Shown here: one piece after another, positions 8,914-16,101 of the stretch
How the letters are laid out: each line of letters opens with the position of its first letter
How positions within the stretch are numbered: the first letter of the stretch is position 1
Assembly: GCF_007858255.1 (NCBI RefSeq)
Contig: NZ_VFEU01000032.1
Location: 1-56,082, forward strand
Source of the DNA: Pseudomonas rhodesiae
GTDB taxonomy: Bacteria > Pseudomonadota > Gammaproteobacteria > Pseudomonadales > Pseudomonadaceae
DNA length: 56,082 nucleotides
Direction of reading: 5' to 3'
Notes under the pieces: model-generated
The model's database searches: none
Told to the model about the DNA's origin: nothing
The model's input: the letters and a program-made list of their open reading frames with translations, nothing else
Program-made: the position numbers and the translations under genes

Positions 8914-11802
8914 TTAGGCCGCCTGGGCGCTGTGATCACCTTGTTCAGGCACTGCCACAACCACATAGCAGCGCTGCAAGCCCAGTCCCGGTAGTCGCAC
9001 CGCAGTCGAGGCTTTGCCATCCTTTCCAGGCTCTAAAACGCCTCGTCGCAGGAGCTCTTTGTTAACCGCACTCAGGTTCATGCCTCGGAAGATTTCGGAG
9101 CGCCATGCTTCCGGCAGCACGTAGTAGGTGTTGGTGGTGTGCAGGGCATCGCCCATGCCGTGTTCCATCGTCTTGCGAAAGCCCAGCCGATCAATCGTGC
9201 GTGGGCCGTGTTCATCGATCTTGGCGGCGGCAGATTCCCAGCGGGTAAAGCGGCTTTCTCCAAAGCGCTCGATGACTTGTCTCAGTCGCGCCAATATTGC
9301 ATCGGCCTCGAAATTTCCGGCGCCGCCACGCTCGGCTAGCCACGCATGCAGACACACACGTGCAGCGGTCGTGGCTGTGCCGTCCGGCCAGCCGGTGACT
9401 CCGAAGGCGGTGGCTAACTCTCCGGCCGCTGCGGCGAGGCCGAAGCGAAGGGCAGCACGCTGGGCTTGACCACTGGCCGAGGCGGGCAGATTTTGGGTGA
9501 TGAACTGTTCCACCGTGCGGCGAACGATCACCGTCCATCTGAGCATTTCCCCAGGAGCACACAGTGCATGCAGGAAGGCGGTAAGCGGTGTGCCGTAGTA
9601 TTTGGCGACACGGGCCTTGAGCGCATCGGAGAGGGCGGCAGCGTCCTCAAAACCGTTCAGCACATCGAACATGCCGAGGCCTTTACTGGCATCCGCAGGC
9701 ACGGCGAGCATGCGCACCTCCATACCGGCTTTCAGCTCCTTGTTTGTATCCGCCATGTGCTGCGCCAACGTCTTCTCTCCTGTCGAGAGAAACAGCAAGC
9801 GCCACTCCTGCACCTGTCGGCCCGCTTGTCCTCGATCATTCGCTCGGGCCTTACCGGTGCCGTTGCCGAGCATGTAGACCGTCTCGCCAATAATGCGCGG
9901 GTCGCACATGCCGATTTCATCCAGCACCAGGAGACCGTCTGAGTGTGCAGCGGCGATGGACTCCAGGGCATTATCTGTCGAGCGCCACGAACGCACCAAA
10001 CGCGGCCCGCCATAAACCGATGCAGCAACTTGCAGGTGGGTGGTCTTACCTCCGGAACTGTCGCCGTAGAGGTGGAAGCCGCCCGACTCATGCCCAAGCA
10101 TGTTCAGCAGAGGCCCCGCAAAGGCCACAGAGACGACAAACGCCAAGCGGTGATTACCAACGCACAGTGCACCGATTTGCTGTTGCCATTGCTCCAGAGA
10201 GCCCGCCTCGCTGATCGGAGGCAGCTGCGCACCGGCCTCATAAAAATGCAGGTGCTCGGCGTGCGAGCCGATCTGTTGTTCGGGCAAAAGGAAGGCGTTG
10301 TCGTGCCAGCCCAAACGCGTCACCAAGCGGGCGCGCTGGGCACTGTCGAAGCCGCCGAGATAGCTTTGTAGGTCATTGCGTGCGTTGCGCCCTGATCGGC
10401 TTCCGGCAAGGCGCAGACCCATGTCTACCAGCGGGCCGAGTACATCTTTGCCGAAGTCGCCGGTCATGGTTCGGGCCGGAATGTTCCAACGTTTTTTAGC
10501 GCCGTCCGGGTCATCGAACTCAACCAACAAGCCCCAGTTGTGGCCCTTGTCGTCTCGAGTGCGAGCGATGATTTCCAGAGGCGAACAGACGGGGCGCGCC
10601 TCGCCATCATCGCCGGAATAAAACACCCCGTCAGGAGTCAGCCGAAAGCCGCCCGGCAACAGATCATTTTTCGATTTCGCAGGTCGTTTGGCGGGTGCCT
10701 TAGCCTTCGGTTTTTGAGGCTCCGTGGGCTCAGCAACAGTGCCGAAAAACTCACCGCTGCGCACCAGCTCGGCGACGTGGGCAGCGGTCCAGCCTTTGGC
10801 TAATGCGTCCGCTGCATCGTCGCCGTCTGCCCATTTTCCACCTTTGACGAGTGTCGGCTTGCCGCCTTTGCTGCTGGGCTTGAGCTTGAACATGTCGAGC
10901 GAGATTCGTTGCACTGAAGCGGAGCCCAGCTCAATCAACTTGAGCTCGATGGCGTCCATGCAGGTCTTGCCGCTGGCATCGTTATCCGGCCATAGCACCA
11001 CCGTGCGCCCTTCGAGTGGCGTCAGGTCGGCCTTGTGCCAAGAGTTGGAGCCGTTCGGCCAGCACGTGGCTACATGGTCGGGCATCAGTTCAGCGGCGGC
11101 ATCAGCAGCCTTCTCGCCTTCACATAGCACCACAGGCGCATCGGCCCGCTGTGCCAGCTCATCCAGGCGCAGCAAAGGCCTAGGTTCCGGCAACCCTTGC
11201 CAGCGCCATTGTGTGGTTTGCCCATCGGAACGTTTGCACCAGGTCAACGGCGCAAAAACCTTTCGCGGTTTGCCGTCTACATCTGGGCCCAAGTCGAAGC
11301 GATACAGCGCCATGACCGGTTGACTCTGTGCATCGCGATAGATCCACACCTTGGACGGAACTCCGTGTTGCCGGTGTTTGGCTGGGCACTTGTTCATGGC
11401 CTCGGCCGGGATCGGTTGAATCGCGATCCACTCCGGCGTTGCGCTCTTGGCCGGTGCGCTTTTGGTTGTCGCAGAGCCAGCGGAAACACTGAGCAGATCC
11501 GCCAGCTTTTTGCAGGCCTCAACGTCCGTGCCGCCGTCGATGTAACGCACCAGGTCGATCAGGTCGCCGCCCTTATCGCCAGTGGCAAAATCCGCCCAGG
11601 TGCCTTTGCTCAAATTGACCTTGAGCGAGCCAGCGCGCTTGTCTGTACGCGTCGGATTAGGTGCGGTGTATTCCTTGCCGCCATCAACGCGTTTGCCGTT
11701 CGGCAGCCAGTGAGCAAGTACACGGTCGATGTTCTTCAGTGCGGCACTTTTTACGTCGGCAAAGCTCGGGCGTTTTGAGGTGTTGCCGGTGCGCTGAGTC
11801 AT
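8914..11802 (-). CDS. Primase-helicase: Toprim plus DUF927 ATPase
   Basis: 962 residues. The N-terminal part (about 1-110, with TWADFATGDKGGDLIDLVRY) resembles the zinc-finger-associated region of phage/plasmid primases but lacks the cysteines. A Toprim domain follows (E228 in LCEGEKAAD, D273 and D275 in WPDNDASGK), then a Pro/Lys-rich linker (about 360-385) and a DUF927 helicase domain with Walker A GDSSGGKTT (580-588, K586) and Walker B LLVLDEIG (624-631). It is the functional counterpart of P4 alpha protein and should prime and unwind DNA for autonomous replication of the element. The start codon overlaps the stop of the preceding small gene by 4 nt. Expression is probably controlled by the leader RNA upstream. 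Confidence 0.92.
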   Translation of the reverse strand: MTQRTGNTSKRPSFADVKSAALKNIDRVLAHWLPNGKRVDGGKEYTAPNPTRTDKRAGSLKVNLSKGTWADFATGDKGGDLIDLVRYIDGGTDVEACKKLADLLSVSAGSATTKSAPAKSATPEWIAIQPIPAEAMNKCPAKHRQHGVPSKVWIYRDAQSQPVMALYRFDLGPDVDGKPRKVFAPLTWCKRSDGQTTQWRWQGLPEPRPLLRLDELAQRADAPVVLCEGEKAADAAAELMPDHVATCWPNGSNSWHKADLTPLEGRTVVLWPDNDASGKTCMDAIELKLIELGSASVQRISLDMFKLKPSSKGGKPTLVKGGKWADGDDAADALAKGWTAAHVAELVRSGEFFGTVAEPTEPQKPKAKAPAKRPAKSKNDLLPGGFRLTPDGVFYSGDDGEARPVCSPLEIIARTRDDKGHNWGLLVEFDDPDGAKKRWNIPARTMTGDFGKDVLGPLVDMGLRLAGSRSGRNARNDLQSYLGGFDSAQRARLVTRLGWHDNAFLLPEQQIGSHAEHLHFYEAGAQLPPISEAGSLEQWQQQIGALCVGNHRLAFVVSVAFAGPLLNMLGHESGGFHLYGDSSGGKTTHLQVAASVYGGPRLVRSWRSTDNALESIAAAHSDGLLVLDEIGMCDPRIIGETVYMLGNGTGKARANDRGQAGRQVQEWRLLFLSTGEKTLAQHMADTNKELKAGMEVRMLAVPADASKGLGMFDVLNGFEDAAALSDALKARVAKYYGTPLTAFLHALCAPGEMLRWTVIVRRTVEQFITQNLPASASGQAQRAALRFGLAAAAGELATAFGVTGWPDGTATTAARVCLHAWLAERGGAGNFEADAILARLRQVIERFGESRFTRWESAAAKIDEHGPRTIDRLGFRKTMEHGMGDALHTTNTYYVLPEAWRSEIFRGMNLSAVNKELLRRGVLEPGKDGKASTAVRLPGLGLQRCYVVVAVPEQGDHSAQAA

Positions 11803-12071
11803 GGTGCGATCCTCGACTCAAGCAACGCCTCGTTCACGTCGTCGATCAGCGCTTTGGCCATCTCGCCGAGGTAGAATGCAGGCCAACTAAAACGCTCGCC
11901 CGCATCGCTGATGGCGGCGTCGAGGATCAGTTGATTAGCGTGGTGCAGAATCTGGGAGACGGCTTCAAGTGCGTCCTCTAGCGGGATACCGGCATTCACC
12001 CGAAACAGGTTTTGGCCGTTACCGTTGGCAGGGGAAAACTCGGACCGTCCAAGCGTGCTTGAGTGGGTCAT
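11799..12071 (-). CDS. Small DUF3077-like protein
   Basis: 90 residues. The segment FRVNAGIPLEDALEAVSQIL followed by a helical LILDAA stretch resembles the DUF3077 family, common as small proteins in Pseudomonas mobile elements and chromosomes; function unknown. Start and stop both overlap the neighbouring genes by 4 nt (ATGA), so it is likely translated by coupling as part of the primase operon. No cofactor or catalytic motif is visible. Confidence 0.75.
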   Translation of the reverse strand: MTHSSTLGRSEFSPANGNGQNLFRVNAGIPLEDALEAVSQILHHANQLILDAAISDAGERFSWPAFYLGEMAKALIDDVNEALLESRIAP

Positions 12072-12352
12072 AGCGGACCGCCTTTCTGGCCCATCGGCAC
12101 AGAAGAGGCATCACCGTACATGGTGAGTGTTTTGATCAAACCCAAGGTGCCGCGCACGTCCCAAATAACAGACGACAGCACGCGGTTGGACAGCAGGGGT
12201 TTATCGCCGTCTAAGTGATCTTCCAACAGCATGAGAACTGAATTGGCACGGTCGAGCGCACAGGTGATGGCATCAATAGGCAGACCGGCTTCAGCGTCCT
12301 CACTGACACAGAGCAGATCCTCGGGCAGTGCGAAGCCTGGGAGCATGCTCAT
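12068..12352 (-). CDS. Small helical protein of unknown function
   Basis: 94 residues starting MSMLPGFALPEDLL. The reading frame stays open further upstream (to 12832), but that extension runs backwards through the leader RNA, so the start is placed at 12352, where the ATG overlaps the stop of the upstream small gene as ATGA. The protein is Leu-rich and helical with no recognised motif. It is the second gene of the chain 52 aa - 94 aa - 90 aa - primase, all joined by 4-nt overlaps. Confidence 0.65.
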   Translation of the reverse strand: MSMLPGFALPEDLLCVSEDAEAGLPIDAITCALDRANSVLMLLEDHLDGDKPLLSNRVLSSVIWDVRGTLGLIKTLTMYGDASSVPMGQKGGPL

Positions 12353-12507
12353 TGGGCACCCCCTGCGGCTTCCAGGGCGCGAGCCATGGACATATGGGCG
12401 TTGTAACGGGTCAGACGTGTGGCGAGGCTGGAGTTGGCGTGTATAGCGGCGAGAGCCATAGCTCGATGAGCAGCGGCGCGAATTTTGGACGGATTGAGGG
12501 CAGGCAT
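12349..12507 (-). CDS. Small basic protein, first gene of the primase operon
   Basis: 52 residues, Ala/Arg-rich and helical (MPALNPSKIRAAAHRAM...). The ATG at 12507 has a GGAG ribosome site about 8 nt upstream, and its stop overlaps the next gene as ATGA. The frame is open further upstream, but that part covers the structured leader, so the short form is preferred. It is the first coding sequence after the leader RNA, so its translation may be the target of antisense control. Family not recognised. Confidence 0.6.
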   Translation of the reverse strand: MPALNPSKIRAAAHRAMALAAIHANSSLATRLTRYNAHMSMARALEAAGGAQ

Positions 12508-12566
12508 AGGTGACACTCCAAGTTTGAAGATGGAGCTGCCACTGATCGTCGCCAAACGAATTAGGG

Positions 12567-12642
12567 TGGCAGCTGTGCGCAGGTTGGCGAACCGGGAACT
12601 TGGAACCCGGCAGACCCGAAGGTCTCCCACGCACAGCTGCCA
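12567..12642 (-). ncRNA. C4 / P4-CI-like antisense RNA in the primase leader
   Basis: A perfect 13-bp outer stem (TGGCAGCTGTGCG 12567-12579, CGCACAGCTGCCA 12630-12642) encloses two hairpins: AGACC-TTCG-GGTCT on the minus strand (12612-12625), an extra-stable UUCG tetraloop, and a CCGGG/CCCGG hairpin (12592-12610). The three-way junction, the UUCG loop on the operon strand and the position before an AlpA/primase module fit the C4 antisense RNA family of P1/P7/P4-like elements. Its likely job is to repress operon expression by pairing with the flanking targets. Identification is from memory of the family's structure, without a covariance search. Confidence 0.75.
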
Positions 12643-12662
12643 TAACACGAAACGGCAGGCAC

Positions 12663-12692
12663 AAAAAAAGCGCCTGCTGTCGGATGGGGCGC
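12663..12692 (-). terminator. Leader attenuator with U7 tail and competing hairpin
   Basis: Read on the minus strand, GCGCC (12692-12688) and GGCGC (12674-12670) form a stem followed by seven T (12669-12663). An alternative GGCGC-ACA-GGCGCC hairpin just upstream shares the same bases, so the two are mutually exclusive. This is the usual design of a transcription attenuator and fits control of P4-like operons by early termination. Confidence 0.55.
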
Positions 12693-12751
12693 CTGTGCGC
12701 CAAGTAACTCGGGTCGCCAAACCCGGTCGCTGAATTTGCAGCGACGGCCAG

Positions 12752-12780
12752 AGAGTAGCGTCCGTTTTTTGAAAGTGCAA
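12752..12780 (-). promoter_or_regulatory. Sigma-70 promoter of the primase operon
   Basis: On the minus strand, TTGCAC (12780-12775) and TACTCT (12757-12752) are separated by exactly 17 nt. Transcription would start near 12745, giving a leader of about 240 nt that contains both target repeats, the attenuator and the C4-like RNA before the first start codon at 12507. Confidence 0.65.
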
Positions 12781-12845
12781 CTGTGCAGATCACTTGCGGA
12801 TTTTTTCGAGGCGGCATAAATTGATCAGGCATGTAGATTTACCTC

Positions 12846-12875
12846 AACGCCTCCGGTTGCCGCCGGGGGCGTTTT
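12846..12875. terminator. Hairpin after the AlpA operon, T-rich on the plus side
   Basis: AACGCC-T-CCGG and CCGG-G-GGCGTT form a stem with one mismatch, followed by TTTCGTTT on the plus strand. It lies just after the last gene of the AlpA unit (stop at 12880) but has no T-tract in that direction, so its role as a terminator there is weak. Confidence 0.35.
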
Positions 12876-12879
12876 CGTT

Positions 12880-13185
12880 TCAGGCATGGATGTCCCAGCG
12901 CAGGGAGACAAAAGGCAACAGGTCGCTTTCGAGGCACGCGCGCGCATCCTCGTAGGCATCAATTTGTTGGCCTTCGTCGACGATGATTGCTTGCGGGGAT
13001 TGGCAGGGAACTGACAATGCGCACCAGATGCCATCTCTCCATCGCATCACTATCACGTCCCGATTCAGGCGTTTTTGCTCTGTGCGGTAACGTTCAAAAC
13101 GCTGAATACCGCGTGTTGAGAATCCGACTGTTCTGAGTACAGAAAAGGGCTGCAAAATGGCCTTGTTGGCGACACGATTTTTCAT
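12880..13185 (-). CDS. Small protein of unknown function, coupled to AlpA
   Basis: 101 residues starting MKNRVANKAILQPFSVLRTV. The ATG at 13185 overlaps the AlpA stop codon (ATGA), so the two are co-translated; the longer frame starting at 13227 would lie inside the AlpA gene. The N-terminal half is basic (RFERYRTEQKRLNRD), the C-terminal half acidic and hydrophobic. No known motif. Small partners beside AlpA in satellites are often regulators or excision helpers, but nothing in the sequence proves this. Confidence 0.7.
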   Translation of the reverse strand: MKNRVANKAILQPFSVLRTVGFSTRGIQRFERYRTEQKRLNRDVIVMRWRDGIWCALSVPCQSPQAIIVDEGQQIDAYEDARACLESDLLPFVSLRWDIHA

Positions 13186-13463
13186 GCTGCCACCTGGTTG
13201 CGAGCCTCTATGCGGCTTCGTGCCCATGTTTGGATTTCAGATAAAACCCAAGCTACGGGCGCGCCGCGAGCGTTGCTGTCGCTCAATTTGACGGGCAGGG
13301 GAAAGCCGCTATCTGTGCGCTGCATGAGTTTGTAGATGGTGGAGCGCTTCATGCCCACGATCCGCTCGACCTCGGGCATACGGATCAATGTCGACGATGC
13401 GTCAAACATTGGGCTTGGAGTGGTTGGGTTAAAGCGGGGAATTTCAGTGGTAGGGGCTTTCAT
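13182..13463 (-). CDS. AlpA-family transcriptional regulator
   Basis: 93 residues. After a loose N-terminus of about 27 residues comes the AlpA/MerR-like helix-turn-helix: LIRMPEVERIVGMKRSTIYK, then GFPLPVKLS and a VAWVLSEIQTWARSRIEAR helix. AlpA proteins of P4-like elements activate or repress integrase and excision genes and may act as excisionase-like factors. The upstream region has a perfect inverted repeat and spaced direct repeats, likely operators. The gene is followed by an overlapping small gene. Confidence 0.9.
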   Translation of the reverse strand: MKAPTTEIPRFNPTTPSPMFDASSTLIRMPEVERIVGMKRSTIYKLMQRTDSGFPLPVKLSDSNARGAPVAWVLSEIQTWARSRIEARNQVAA

Positions 13464-13468
13464 AGGTC

Positions 13469-13556
13469 TTGCTCTCGACTGGTTAGGACTGAGAGCAATG
13501 ATCTAGGTGCAGGTCGGTGGTGAGCAGTTCACTTCCAATTGAAATCCGATTGAAAT
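13469..13556 (-). promoter_or_regulatory. Operator-like repeats before the AlpA gene
   Basis: TTGCTCTC (13469-13476) and GAGAGCAA (13491-13498) form a perfect 8-bp inverted repeat with a 14-nt spacer, beginning 5 nt before the AlpA start codon. Further upstream ATTGAAAT occurs at 13538-13545 and 13549-13556, an 11-bp spacing that puts both on one face of the helix. Either set could be bound by AlpA or another regulator of the element. Confidence 0.5.
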
Positions 13557-13561
13557 TTTAG

Positions 13562-14419
13562 CTACAGCACCAAGTTGCGTTTGAGAATGGTCTCAACGCT
13601 TTTGCGAGTTAGGGGTTTTTCGGTTTCAAGTGCAATCCAATCAGGCCGTTGTTTTGGAGGTTTGGCGACCTCACGCTGTAGCCAGGCATGTACCTTCGTT
13701 GCAACGTTGCGTTTGGACATCCCCGCTGCGCGGTAGTGACGTCCCTGTTTAACTATCGCGGCATCTCGAAGGCTAATCTCATCGTTGCGTTCCATCCCGC
13801 TGATGATGCCGCCCTTTTTGCGGGCGACGGTATCAATCGCTCGCACGGCGATGGATCTCAGTTCATCGTTGTTTAGGCAGAGTAGGGACGTGATCGGTTC
13901 CAGGGAGAGGGTGTACTGATCGAGCACTTCGATGTACTTGTCCGGGTCGACCTGCATCGCTACGAATTGGCAATACAGATCTTTGGGCCAGTCAGTAGGA
14001 GGTTCAGAGACATGATACCAAGCCTCTTGATCGGCTATTTGCATCCAACTGGCTAGTGCCCCTAACGCTTTTACGGCACATGCCATGATGTAGCCCGCAT
14101 GAGCATCGCGCTCCGACACTGAGTAATAACCGCTGTACATTCGTACCCAATGCGCCAGGCGTGCCGTGGTGTCGGTGGAGGCATATTGAAAAATGCTCTC
14201 CTCATGAATCATCGTCTGAATGCACATACTGCCGAGATCTTTCATGCCGGCGAGATCTTTATTGATATCGTCGCGATGAATGCGCAGCCAGCACTGGTCG
14301 ATCAGGTAGCAGGCGTCAGCGACCTGTACACGGCAGAGATCATAGAGCGGTTGTTCTGAGAGAGATTTGAGCAGGCCGCTGCCTAGCGCCGAATGCAATA
14401 TGACTTGGTGATCAGTCAT
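13562..14419 (-). CDS. Unknown protein of the integrase operon
   Basis: 285 residues, soluble, mostly helical by composition, with several Cys and Trp residues spread through the first 200 residues. The C-terminal part (about 215-280: SLRDAAIVKQGRHYRAAGMSKRNVATKVHAWL) looks like a helix-turn-helix-type DNA-binding segment, preceded by a basic ARKKGG patch. The start overlaps the end of the 96-aa gene by 8 nt, so integrase, the 96-aa gene and this gene form one unit. I do not recognise the family; a DNA-binding role is inferred only from the C-terminal segment. Confidence 0.75.
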   Translation of the reverse strand: MTDHQVILHSALGSGLLKSLSEQPLYDLCRVQVADACYLIDQCWLRIHRDDINKDLAGMKDLGSMCIQTMIHEESIFQYASTDTTARLAHWVRMYSGYYSVSERDAHAGYIMACAVKALGALASWMQIADQEAWYHVSEPPTDWPKDLYCQFVAMQVDPDKYIEVLDQYTLSLEPITSLLCLNNDELRSIAVRAIDTVARKKGGIISGMERNDEISLRDAAIVKQGRHYRAAGMSKRNVATKVHAWLQREVAKPPKQRPDWIALETEKPLTRKSVETILKRNLVL

Positions 14420-14702
14420 TACCAGGTCTCATCCGCCGTGTAACCGAAAGTCCCACGCCCTGCGCTTGAAGGGCGGAACCAGCGAGAGTCTCTTGGCAGG
14501 CTCGGGCGAAAACGTCTGCCCGCAGCACCTGGGCGCTGACTTGCGCGTTACACGCAGGGGTAGCGTTACATCGGATGTACACTATGTCGCTCAACTGTGT
14601 AACAGGCGTGGAGGCCAATGAAACCGGGCGTTTGACCATGGGCGTTACACGAGTAACACCAGTTACACCGGTTTTGGAGGGGGGCTGGGTATGTGCTCTC
14701 AT
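14412..14702 (-). CDS. Small unknown protein between integrase and the 285-aa protein
   Basis: 96 residues. The start overlaps the integrase stop (ATGA) and the end overlaps the next gene by 8 nt, which supports that it is translated. The N-terminus has a short V-T repeat (TGVTGVTRVTPMV), a result of DNA-level repeats (see the GTTACAC cluster). The middle contains YIRCNATPACNAQVSAQ, faintly like the Cys pairs of Ogr/Delta zinc-finger activators of P2/P4, but the full four-Cys pattern is not present. The family is not recognised; it could also be a frame that is kept open mainly by the repeats. Confidence 0.5.
   Translation of the reverse strand: MRAHTQPPSKTGVTGVTRVTPMVKRPVSLASTPVTQLSDIVYIRCNATPACNAQVSAQVLRADVFARACQETLAGSALQAQGVGLSVTRRMRPGND
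14547..14668. repeat. GTTACAC repeat cluster, candidate iterons
   Basis: The heptamer GTTACAC occurs at 14547-14553, 14644-14650 and 14662-14668, and inverted as GTGTAAC at 14597-14603; shorter GTTAC copies lie at 14565 and (inverted) 14653. On the minus strand 14642-14668 reads as three 9-bp units, GTGTAACTG, GTGTTACTC, GTGTAACGC. Such clustered short repeats resemble iterons of replication origins or sites for a DNA-binding protein of the element. Confidence 0.45.
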
Positions 14703-15934
14703 ACTGCCTTTCCAAATTGGCCCTGCACCACGTTTCCACTCACTAGGGCATCAAGGTGATCGGCGTACCACTGCATCATCACTCTACGCTGAGGCAGGTA
14801 CACCGCTTTGTTATATACCCCGGCAATACCCTCCTTTGCATGAGAGAGCTGGGCCTCAATGTGATTCTCATCGAAACCCTGCTCATTGAGTATGGTGCTC
14901 GCGATGTGACGAAAGCCGTGACCTGTTTGCCGACCGGCATATCCCAGTCTGCGGAGCGCCATTAGAAAGACTGTATTGCTACGGGGGATTGTCCTGTCTT
15001 TCCTGCCTGGAAATAGGAGAGGGTACGCACCTGTCAGTGTTCGTAACTCAGTGAGCGCTTCAATTGCCTGTCGAGAGAGAGGCACCACATGTTCGCGACG
15101 ACGTTTCATTCGCTCGGCTGGGATCGTCCATAGCTTTTTGGAGAGGTCGATTTCTGACCAGCGTGCTTCGCGGATCTCGCTCGGGCGCGATGCTAATAAG
15201 GAAAGCAAGCGAAGCCCAATACGAACGTCCTTCGCGTGAGGGTAGGAGTTGATCGCTCGAAGTAGCGCAGGCAGTTCTTCAATCGAAACGTGTGCATAGT
15301 TTTCAGCGCTACGTGATTGCAGGAATTTGCTGAGACCTTCAAGAGGGTTGTGGACGGCTCGTCCTGTTACGCGTGCCAGGTCATAGATCTCTTTGCAAAA
15401 GGCACGAACTCGGCCCATTTGTTCAATGATCCCCTTCTGCTCCATGCCGCGTAGAAACTCCATCCATTCCAGGGGCAATATTTCTGTGTACACGCGTTTG
15501 CCGAAGACGGGGAACACGTGAAGCTCAAGTGCGCCAAGCACTCGTCGAGATGTACCTGATTCCCAGCTTGTGCGTCTGGCCTCAAACCACTCGCGGCCTA
15601 ACGCTTCAAAGGTGTTGTTGGCAGCAACCTGGTCTGCAACCTTCCGAGCTTGCTTGCTCACCAATGGATTTTTGCCGGTCGATGCGTCTTCCCGCAGTTG
15701 AGCTGCTTTCTGCCTCGCCAATGAGCCGCTGATTTCCGGGTAGCCGCCGAGGCCCAGCCAAGACCATTTGCCGTCTGGCTTTTTGTATCGCAGCTCCCAC
15801 GATTTTTGCCCGTTAGGTTTTACCCGGAAGTACAGACCATTCCCGTCCTGCTCGCGATAAGTAGCGTGCTCAGGCTCCAGGCCTGCGAGCGTGGTGTCTG
15901 CTAAGGGGCGACGTTTGATTTCAGAGCGCTTCAC
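14699..15934 (-). CDS. int: Tyrosine integrase, P4 type
   Basis: 411 residues. The N-terminus has the DUF4102 arm-binding domain (LTDT-like ADTTLAGLEP, then GLYFRVKPNGQKSWELRY and LGGYPEISGSLAR), followed by a core-binding domain and the catalytic domain: Arg in SRPSEIREARW, HGFRH box, and the Tyr in GVYNKAVY. It catalyses site-specific integration and excision, here evidently at the 3' end of tRNA-Arg(CCG), 167 bp upstream of its start. The start is a GTG at 15934 with a GGAGG ribosome site 10 nt upstream. It heads a coupled operon with two small unknown genes. Confidence 0.95.
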   Translation of the reverse strand: MKRSEIKRRPLADTTLAGLEPEHATYREQDGNGLYFRVKPNGQKSWELRYKKPDGKWSWLGLGGYPEISGSLARQKAAQLREDASTGKNPLVSKQARKVADQVAANNTFEALGREWFEARRTSWESGTSRRVLGALELHVFPVFGKRVYTEILPLEWMEFLRGMEQKGIIEQMGRVRAFCKEIYDLARVTGRAVHNPLEGLSKFLQSRSAENYAHVSIEELPALLRAINSYPHAKDVRIGLRLLSLLASRPSEIREARWSEIDLSKKLWTIPAERMKRRREHVVPLSRQAIEALTELRTLTGAYPLLFPGRKDRTIPRSNTVFLMALRRLGYAGRQTGHGFRHIASTILNEQGFDENHIEAQLSHAKEGIAGVYNKAVYLPQRRVMMQWYADHLDALVSGNVVQGQFGKAV

Positions 15935-15939
15935 TTCCT

Positions 15940-16003
15940 GTATGCCTCCAGTTATAGGAATCTGAAAGCATACACGTGGGCATACACGGCGGGAAGTTAT
16001 AGG
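15940..16003. promoter_or_regulatory. Short repeats between int and the tRNA, candidate integrase arm sites
   Basis: GCATACACG occurs at 15968-15976 and 15980-15988, with the inverted hexamer GTATGC at 15940-15945. GTTATAGG occurs at 15951-15958 and 15996-16003. Repeats of this size between an integrase gene and its attachment site are typical arm-type or excisionase sites. Confidence 0.45.
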
Positions 16004-16032
16004 GGTAGACAGGGATGGATAGCTAGAAACAA

Positions 16033-16058
16033 GAAAGCCCGCACAGGGCGGGCTTCTT
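16033..16058 (-). terminator. Terminator after tRNA-Arg
   Basis: AAGCCCGC (16035-16042) and GCGGGCTT (16048-16055) form a stem; on the minus strand it is followed by a T-rich tail. It lies 45 nt after the tRNA 3' end and would stop tRNA transcription before the integrase gene. Confidence 0.75.
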
Positions 16059-16101
16059 GGGGTGTTTCGTGGACTGTCTGAGACAACCAGAAACTAGTAT
16101 C

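Larger units (their letters stand above)
12548..12722 (-). repeat. Pair of identical 10-mers flanking the leader RNA, complementary to its internal loop
   Basis: GTCGCCAAAC occurs at 12548-12557 and at 12713-12722 (plus strand). Between them, in the leader RNA, TTGGCGA (12584-12590) is complementary to the TCGCCAA core of both. In phage P4 and P1, the CI/C4 RNA likewise pairs with flanking target sequences in the leader. The repeats are therefore read as antisense target sites. Confidence 0.55.

Noticed and set aside
12353..12832. Upstream extension of the 94-aa frame over the leader region
   Set aside because: It runs through the structured C4-like RNA, the attenuator and the promoter; the ATGA-coupled start fits better.
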